DNA from: Liopterus haemorrhoidalis | Lineage: Eukaryota > Arthropoda > Insecta > Coleoptera > Dytiscidae | NCBI GenBank assembly: GCA_963971575.1 | Contig: OZ020615.1 | Span: 65,600,747-65,664,746 of the forward strand | Length of the DNA: 64,000 nt | Direction of reading: 5' to 3' | Shown: positions 56,826 through 64,000 of the stretch, piece by piece | Numbering within the stretch: position 1 is the first letter of the stretch | Layout: each line of letters begins with the position of its first letter | Notes under the pieces: model-generated | Seen by the model: only the letters and a program-made list of their open reading frames with translations | Databases searched by the model: none | Told to the model about the DNA's origin: nothing | Translations under genes and position numbers: made by a program

Positions 56826-59800
56826 TCTCTAGGATAATTACCTCTGGAGTTATTCAAGTAAAACCACTTTTTAAAACACTCTCGGCCGATTTGCGCCAAA
56901 TCGGTTAAAGATAGAAAAAATATTTAAATGAAAAAGTCGTAGCCCTTGAAATTCTCTACATTTTTCCTGTACACGCCTACTCTCTGGGTTAATTACCTCT
57001 GGAGTTATTCAAGTAAAACCATTTTTTAAAACACTCTCGGCCGATTTGCGCCAAATCGGTTGAAGATAGAAAAAATATTTAAATACAAAAGTCGTAGCCC
57101 TTGAAATTCTCTACATTTTTCCTGTACACGCCTACTCTCTAGGTTAATTACCTCTGGAGTTATTCAAGTAAAACCATTTTTTAAAACACTCTCGGCCGAT
57201 TTGCGCCAAATCGGTTAAAGATAAAAAAAATATTTAAATACAAAAGTCGTAGCCCTTGAAATTCTCTACATTTTTCCTGTACACGCCTACTCTCTGGGTT
57301 AATTACCTCTGGAGTTATTCAAGTAAAACCATTTTTTAAAACACTCTCGGCCGATTTGCGCCAAATCGGTTGAAGATAGAAAAAATATTTAAATACAAAA
57401 GTCGTAGCCCTTGAAATTCTCTACATTTTTCCTATACACGCCTACTCTCTAGGTTAATTACCTCTGGAGTTATTCAAGTAAAACCACTTTTTAAAACACT
57501 CTCGGCCGATTTGCGCCAAATCGGTTAAAGATAGAAAAAATATTTAAATACAAAAGTCGTAGCCCTTGGAATTCTCTACATTTTTCCTGTACACGCCTAC
57601 TCTCTAGGTTAATTACCTCTGGAGTTATTCAAGTAAAACCACTTTTTAAAACACTCTCGGCCGATTTGCGCCAAATCGGTTAAAGATAGAAAAAATATTT
57701 AAATACAAAAGTCGTAGCCCTTGGAATTCTCTACATTTTTCCTGTACACGCCTACTCTCTAGGTTAATTACCTCTGGAGCTATTCAAGTAAAACCACTTT
57801 TTAAAACACTCTCGGCCGATTTGCGCCAAATCGGTTAAAGATAGAAAAAATATTTAAATACAAAAGTCGTAGCCCTTGAAATTCTCTACATTTTTCCTGT
57901 ACACGCCTACTCTCTAGGTTAATTACCTCTGGAGTTATTCAAGTAAAACCACTTTTTAAAACACTCTCGGCCGATTTGCGCCAAATCGGTTAAAGATAGA
58001 AAAAATATTTAAATACAAAAGTCGTAGCCCTTGGAATTCTCTACATTTTTCCTGTAGACGCCTACTCTCTAGGTTAATTACCTCTGGAGTTATTCAAGTA
58101 AAACCACTTTTTAAAACACTCTCGGCCGATTTGCGCCAAATCGGTTAAAGATAGAAAAAATATTTAAATACAAAAGTCGTAGCCCTTGGAATTCTCTATA
58201 TTTTTCCTGTACACGCCTACTCTCTAGGTTAATTACCTCTGGAGTTATTCAAGTAAAACCACTTTTTAAAAAACTCTCGGCCGATTTGCGCCAAATCGGT
58301 TAAAGATAGAAAAAATATTTAAATACAAAAGTCGTAGCCCTTGGAATTCTCTACATTTTTCCTGTACACGCCTACTCTCTAGGTTAATTACCTCTGGAGT
58401 TATTCAAGTAAAACCACTTTTTAAAACACTCTCGGCCGATTTGCGCCAAATCGGTTAAAGATAGAAAAAATATTTAAATACAAAAGTCGTAGCCCTTGGA
58501 ATTCTCTACATTTTTCCTGTACACGCCTACTCTCTAGGTTAATTACCTCTGGAGTTATTCAAGTAAAACCACTTTTTAAAACACTCTCGGCCGATTTGCG
58601 CCAAATCGGTTAAAGATAGAAAAACTATGTAAATACAAAAGTTGTAGCCCTTGGAATTCTCTACATTTTTCCTGTACACGCCTACTCTCTAGGTTAGTTA
58701 CCTCTGGAGTTATTCAAGTAAAACCACTTTTTAAAACACTCTCGGCCGATTTGCGCCAAATCGGTTAAAGATAGAAAAAATATGTAAATACAAAAGTTGT
58801 AGTCCTTGGAATTCTCTACATTTTTCCTGTACACGCCTACCCTCTATGTTAATTACCTCTGTAGTTATTCAAGTAAAACCTATTTTTAAAACACTCTCGG
58901 CCGATTTGCGCCAAATCGGTTAAAGATGGAAAAAATATTTAAATACAAAAGTCGTAGCCCTTGGAATTCTCTACATTTTTCCTGTACACGCCTACTCTCT
59001 AGGTTAATTACCTCTAAAGTTATTCAAGTAAAACCACTTTTTAAAACACTCTCGGCCGATTTGCGCCAAATCGGTTAAAGATAGAAAAAATATTTAAATA
59101 CAAAAGTCGTAGCCCTTGGAATTCTCTACATTTTTCCTGTAGACGCCTACTCTCTAGGTTAATTACCTCTGGAGTTATTCAAGTAAAACCACTTTTTAAA
59201 ACACTCTCGGCCGATTTGCGCCAAATCGGTTAAAGATAGAAAAAATATTTAAATACAAAAGTTGTAGCCCTTGGAATTCTCTACATTTTTCCTGTACACG
59301 CCTACTCTCTAGGTTAATTACCTCTGGAGTTATTCAAGTAAAACCACTTTTTAAAACACTCTCGGCCGATTTGCGCCAAATCGGTTAAAGATACAAAAAA
59401 TATTTAAATACAAAAGTCGTAGCCCTTGGAATTCTCTACATTTTTCCTGTACACGCCTACTCTCTAGGTTAATTACCTCTGGAGTTATTCAAGTAAAACC
59501 ACTTTTTAAAACACTCTCGGCCGATTTGCGCCAAATCGGTTAAAGATAGAAAAAATATTTAAATACAAAAGTCGTAGCCCTTAGAATTCTCTACATTTTT
59601 CCTGTACACGCCTACTCACTAGGTTAATTACCTCTGCAGTTATTCAAGTAAAACCACTTTTTAAAACACTCTCGGCCGATTTGCGCCAAATCGGTTAAAG
59701 ATAGAAAAAATATTTAAATACAAAAGTTGTAGCCCTTGGAATTCTCTACATTTTTCCTGTACACGCCTACCCTCTAGGTTAATTACCTCTGGAGTTATTC

Positions 59801-62341
59801 AAGTAAAACCACTTTTTAAAACACTCTCGGCCGATTTGCGCCAAATCGGTTAAAGATGGAAAAAATATTTAAATACAAAAGTCGTAGCCCTTGGAATTCT
59901 CTGCATTTTTCCTGTACACGCCTACTCTCTAGGTTAATTACCTCTGGAGTTATTCAAGTAAAACCACTTTTTGAAACACTCTCGGCCGATTTGCACCAAA
60001 TCGGTTAAAGATAGAAAAAATATTTAAATACAAAAGTCGTAGCCCTTGGAATTCTCTACATTTTTCCTGCAGACGCCTACTCTCTAGGTTAATTACCTCT
60101 GGAGTTATTCAAGTAAAACCACTTTTTAAAACACTCTCGGCCGATTTGCGCCAAATCGGTTAAAGATAGAAAAAATATTTAAATACAAAAGTTGTAGCCC
60201 TTGGAATTCTCTACATTTTTCCTGTAAACGCCTACTCTCTAGGTTAATTACCTCTCGAGTTATTCAAGTAAAACCACTTTTTAAAACACTCTCGGCCGAT
60301 TTGCGCCAAATCGGTTAAAGATAAAAAAAATATTTAAATACAAAAGTCGTAGCCCTTGAAATTCTCTACATTTTTCCTGTACACGCCTACTCTCTGGGTT
60401 AATTACCTCTGGAGTTATTCAAGTAAAACCATTTTTTAAAACACTCTCGGCCGATTTGCGCCAAATCGGTTGAAGATAGAAAAAATATTTAAATACAAAA
60501 GTCGTAGCCCTTGAAATTCTCTACATTTTTCCTGTACACGCCTACTCTCTAGGTTAATTACCTCTGGAGTTATTCAAGTAAAACCACTTTTTAAAACACT
60601 CTCGGCCGATTTGCGCCAAATCGGTTAAAGATAGAAAAAATATTTAAATACAAAAGTTGTAGCCCTTGGAATTTTCTACATTTTTCCTGTACACGCCTAC
60701 TCTCTAGGTTAATTACCTCTGGAGTTATTCAAGTAAAACCACTTTTTAAAACACTCTCGGCCGATTTGCGCCAAATCGGTTAAAGATAGAAAAAATATAT
60801 AAATACAAAAGTTGTAGCCCTTGGAATTCTCTACATTTTTCCTGTACACGCCTACTCTCTAGGTTAATTACCTCTGGAGTTATTCAAGTAAAACCACTTT
60901 TTAAAACACTCTCGGCCGATTTGCGCCAAATCGGTTAAAGGTAGAAAAAATATTTAAATACAAAAGTCGTAGCCCTTGGAATTCTCCACATTTTTCCTGT
61001 ACACGCCTACTCTCTAGGTTAATTACCTCTGGAGTTATTCAAGTAAAACCACTTTTTAAAACACTCTCGGCCGATTTGCGCCAAATCGGTTAAAGATAGA
61101 AAAAATATTTAAATACAAAAGTCGTAGCCCTTGGAATTCTCTACATTTTTCCTGTACACGCTTACTCTCTAGGTTAATTACCTCTGGAGTTATTCAAGTA
61201 AAACCACTTTTTAAAACACTCTCGGCCGATTTGCGCCAAATCGGTTAAAGATAGAAAAAATATTTAAATACAAAAGTCGTAGCCCTTGGAATTCTCTACA
61301 TTTTTCCTGTACACGCCTACTCTCTAGGTTAATTACCTCTGGAGTTATTCAAGCAAAACCACTTTTTAAAACACTCTCGGCCGATTTGCGCCAAATCGGT
61401 TAAAGATAGAAAAAATATGTAAATACAAAAGTTGTAGCCCTTGGAATTTTCTACATGTTTCCTGTACACGCCTACTCTCTAGGTTAATTACCTCTGGAGT
61501 TATTCAAGTAAAACCACTTTTTAAAACACTCTCGGCCGATTTGCGCCAAATCGGTTAAAGATAGAAAAAATATTTAAATACAAAAGTTGTAGCCCTTGGA
61601 ATTCTCTACATTTTTCCTGTAAACGCCTACTCTCTAGGTTAATTACCTCTCGAGTTATTCAAGTAAAACCACTTTTTAAAACACTCTCGGCCGATTTGCG
61701 CCAAATCGGTTAAAGATACAAAAAATATTTAAATACAAAAGTCGTAGTCCTTGGAATTCTCTACATTTTTCCTGTACACGCCTACTCTCTAGGTTAATTA
61801 CCTCTGGAGTTATTCAAGTAAAACCACTTTTTAAAACACTCTCGGCCGATTTGCGCCAAATCGGTTAAAGATAGAAAAAATATTTAAATACAAAAGTTGT
61901 AGCCCTTGGAATTTTCTACATTTTTCCTGTACACGCCTACTCTCTAGGTTAATTACCTCTGGAGTTATTCAAGTAAAACCACTTTTTAAAACACTCTCGG
62001 CCGATTTGCGCCAAATCGGTTAAAGATAGAAAAAATATATAAATACAAAAGTTGTAGCCCTTGGAATTCTCTACATTTTTCCTGTACACGCCTACTCTCT
62101 AGGTTAATTACCTCTGGAGTTATTCAAGTAAAACCACTTTTTAAAACACTCTCGGCCGATTTGCGCCAAATCGGTTAAAGATAGAAAAAATATATAAATA
62201 CAAAAGTTGTAGCCCTTGGAATTCTCTACATTTTTCCTGTACACGCCTACTCTCTAGGTTAATTACCTCTGGAGTTATTCAAGTAAAACCACTTTTTAAA
62301 ACACTCTCGGCCGATTTGCGCCAAATCGGTTGAAGATAGAA
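56826..62341 (+). repeat. 155-bp satellite array, 36 copies
   Basis: The landmark GGTTAATTAC (first unit GGATAATTAC) runs from 56832 to 62257, exactly 35 periods of 155 bp, so no net indel over 5.4 kb. Each unit has the perfect dyad CCGATTTG-CGC-CAAATCGG, TTATTCAAGTAAAACC, AAAATATTTAAATAC and a TTTTTCCTGTACACGCC junction. Variants (for example CCTGTAGACG at 58051 and 59136, CCTGTAAACG at 60221 and 61616) recur at whole multiples of 155 bp. The last copy is truncated in its A-run. Confidence 0.97.
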
Positions 62342-62570
62342 AAAAAAAAAATGGTGTATTTCGGTCCTGAGAGCTTCCCGGTAGTTTTGTTTGGCGGATT
62401 TAGCTTCCTGACGGCGACCGTTCCGTAGGAACAGGTTGTTTTTTGTTAAAAAATGGTATATTTCGGTCCTGAGAGCTTCCCGGGAGTTTTGTTTGGCGGA
62501 TTTAGCTTCCTGACGGCGACCGTTTCGTAGGAACACGGTCTTTTCGTCGAAAAATGGTTAAAAAGTGAAT
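62342..62570 (+). repeat. Two tandem copies of a 102-bp repeat
   Basis: TCGGTCCTGAGAGCTTCCCG at 62361 and 62463. Both contain TTTAGCTTCCTGACGGCGAC and CGTAGGAACA. Because 102 is divisible by 3, a minus-strand frame stays open across both (FLRNGRRQEAKSAKQN), but there is no other coding evidence. Confidence 0.85.
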
Positions 62571-62574
62571 AGGT

Positions 62575-62825
62575 TTGCCGAAAAACGTGATTTTTGCCGA
62601 AAATTTTGCCGAAAAACGTGAAATCTTGCAAAAAAACGTGATTTTTGCCGAAATATTGGCCGAAAAACGTGAAATCTTGCCAAAAAACGTGATTTTTGCC
62701 GAAATATTGGCCGAAAAACGTGAAATCTTGCCAAAAAACGTGATTTTTGCCGAAATATTGGCCGAAAAACGTGAAATCTTGCCAAAAAACGTGATTTTTG
62801 CCGAAAAACGGGTTTTTTGCCGAAA
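62575..62825 (+). repeat. 51-bp tandem repeat with GCCGAAAAACGTGA
   Basis: Blocks CGTGATTTTTGCCG at 62637, 62688 and 62739 are 51 bp apart, alternating with GGCCGAAAAACGTGAAATC. A less regular first unit starts near 62575. ORFs on both strands are repeat translations. Confidence 0.9.
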
Positions 62826-64000
62826 AAGTTAGGTTTGCCGAAAATTTTGATGAGAAAAGTTAGGTTTGCCGAAAATTTTGATGAGAAAAGTTAGGTTTGC
62901 CGAAAAAAAAGTTAGGTTTGCCGAAAATTTTGATTAAAAAAGTTAGGTTTGCCGAAAAAAATGTTAGGTTTGCCGAAAAAAAAGTTAGGTTTGCCGAAAA
63001 TTTTGATTAAAAAGTTAGGTTTGCCGAAAAAAATGTTAGGTTTGCCGAAAAAAAAGTTAGGTTTGCCGAAAAAAAAGTTAGGTTTGCCGAAAAAAAGTTA
63101 GGTTTGCCGAAAATTTTGATGAGAAAGTTAGGTTTGCCGAAAAAAAAAGTTAGGTTTGCCGAAAAAAAGTTAGGTTTGCCGAAAAAAAAAGTTAGGTTTG
63201 CCGAAAAAAATGTTAGGTTTGCCGAAAATTTTGATGAGAAAGTTAGGTTTGCCGAAAAAAAAGTTAGGTTTGCCGAAAATTTTGATTAAAAAGTTAGGTT
63301 TGCCGAAAAAAAGTTAGGTTTGCCGAAAAAAAAAGTTAGGTTTGCCGAAAAAAATGTTAGGTTTGCCGAAAATTTTGATGAGAAAGTTAGGTTTGCCGAA
63401 AAAAAAGTTAGGTTTGCCGAAAATTTTGATTAAAAAGTTAGGTTTGCCGAAAAAAAAAGTTAGGTTTGCCGAAAAAAATGTTAGGTTTGCCGAAAATTTT
63501 GATGAGAAAGTTAGGTTTGCCGAAAAAAAAGTTAGGTTTGCCGAAAATTTTGATTAAAAAGTTAGGTTTGCCGAAAAAAAAAGTTAGGTTTGCCGAAAAA
63601 AAAGTTAGGTTTGCCGAAAAAAAGTTAGGTTTGCCGAAAATTTTGATGAGAAAGTTAGGTTTGCCGAAAAAAAAAGTTAGGTTTGCCGAAAAAAAGTTAG
63701 GTTTGCCGAAAAAAAAAGTTAGGTTTGCCGAAAAAAATGTTAGGTTTGCCGAAAATTTTGATGAGAAAGTTAGGTTTGCCGAAAAAAAAGTTAGGTTTGC
63801 CGAAAATTTTGATTAAAAAGTTAGGTTTGCCGAAAAAAAGTTAGGTTTGCCGAAAAAAAAAAGTTAGGTTTGCCGAAAAAAATGTTAGGTTTGCCGAAAA
63901 TTTTGATGAGAAAGTTAGGTTTGCCGAAAAAAAAGTTAGGTTTGCCGAAAATTTTGATTAAAAAGTTAGGTTTGCCGAAAAAAAAAGTTAGGTTTGCCGA
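62826..64000 (+). repeat. Short-period GTTAGGTTTGCCGAAAA array, running off the window
   Basis: Units are GTTAGGTTTGCCG followed by A-runs of 4-9, some extended by ATTTTGATGAGAAA or ATTTTGATTAAAAA. The variant TGTTAGGTTTGCCG recurs at 63211, 63355, 63479, 63738 and 63883 (spacings 144, 124, 259 and 145), a loose higher-order pattern. Variable A-run lengths indicate slippage. ORFs of 61-116 aa are low-complexity translations of the array. Confidence 0.93.

Noticed and set aside
51095..62341. CRISPR array
   Set aside because: Units are contiguous 118-bp and 155-bp tandem repeats without unique spacers, in an animal-like sequence.
63104..63816. ORFs of 61-116 aa with KVRFAEKK and KLGLPKK repeats
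   Set aside because: Low-complexity translations of the A-rich array; the frame shifts as A-run lengths vary.
62826..64000. Possible telomere, because each unit contains TTAGG, the usual insect telomere repeat
   Set aside because: Only one TTAGG occurs per 20-35-bp unit, embedded in GTTAGGTTTGCCG; there is no (TTAGG)n run.

Overview
The window is about 64 kb of AT-rich animal (probably arthropod) nuclear DNA made almost entirely of repeats. I see no bacterial genes, no operons, no CRISPR array, no rRNA gene and no complete protein-coding gene. The organism call is an inference with low confidence. It rests on short hAT-type transposons with 8-bp target duplications, tRNA-derived SINEs, a LINE reverse-transcriptase C-terminal remnant, GACA microsatellites and long satellite arrays. 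The texture is that of heterochromatin or a large accessory repeat region. Most short ORFs are chance reading frames through repeats.

Layout. (1) 1-9604: tandem array of a roughly 500-bp monomer (16 copies of its palindromic core). Several monomers carry the same hAT insertion, so the transposon was amplified with the array. (2) 9605-14329: degenerate dispersed repeats, an antisense tRNA-derived SINE, GACA and GT microsatellites, a 285-bp hAT MITE, a hairpin-bearing repeat and a 142-bp degenerate repeat. (3) 14330-22860: a transposon-like family in nested inverted arrangement. A 1.4-kb inverted repeat with a 206-bp spacer is followed by a second inverted pair around a 1.6-kb centre, then a fifth partial copy. 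Each full copy carries a 246-bp MITE and a 96-bp exon-like segment with intact splice signals; the centre holds one short exon-like coding stretch. (4) 22861-25914: degenerate repeats and a GC-richer single-copy island. (5) 25915-29249: two tandem copies of a 1.7-kb module. (6) 29250-49440: three very similar tandem copies (6.7, 7.3 and 5.9 kb) plus the start of a fourth; each contains a LINE C-terminal remnant, a six-copy 145-bp repeat, a MITE, a tRNA-like element and a tRNA-derived SINE. (7) 49441-51094: pieces of module (5) and a second LINE remnant. (8) 51095-55744: 118-bp satellite with a 590-bp (5-mer) higher-order repeat. (9) 55745-56825: short single-copy DNA and another module (5)/(6) fragment. 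(10) 56826-62341: 155-bp satellite, 36 copies with no net length change. (11) 62342-64000: three short-period arrays sharing the GCCGAAAA motif, running off the window.

No genes work together here in the usual sense. The story is of repeated cycles: a transposon inserts, the locus is amplified in tandem, and the copies are then rearranged. The most notable points are the two exactly periodic satellites with dyad symmetry, the hAT insertion fossilised inside a tandem monomer, the flipped palindromic core shared by two distant repeat families, and the exon-like segments conserved inside the inverted repeats.
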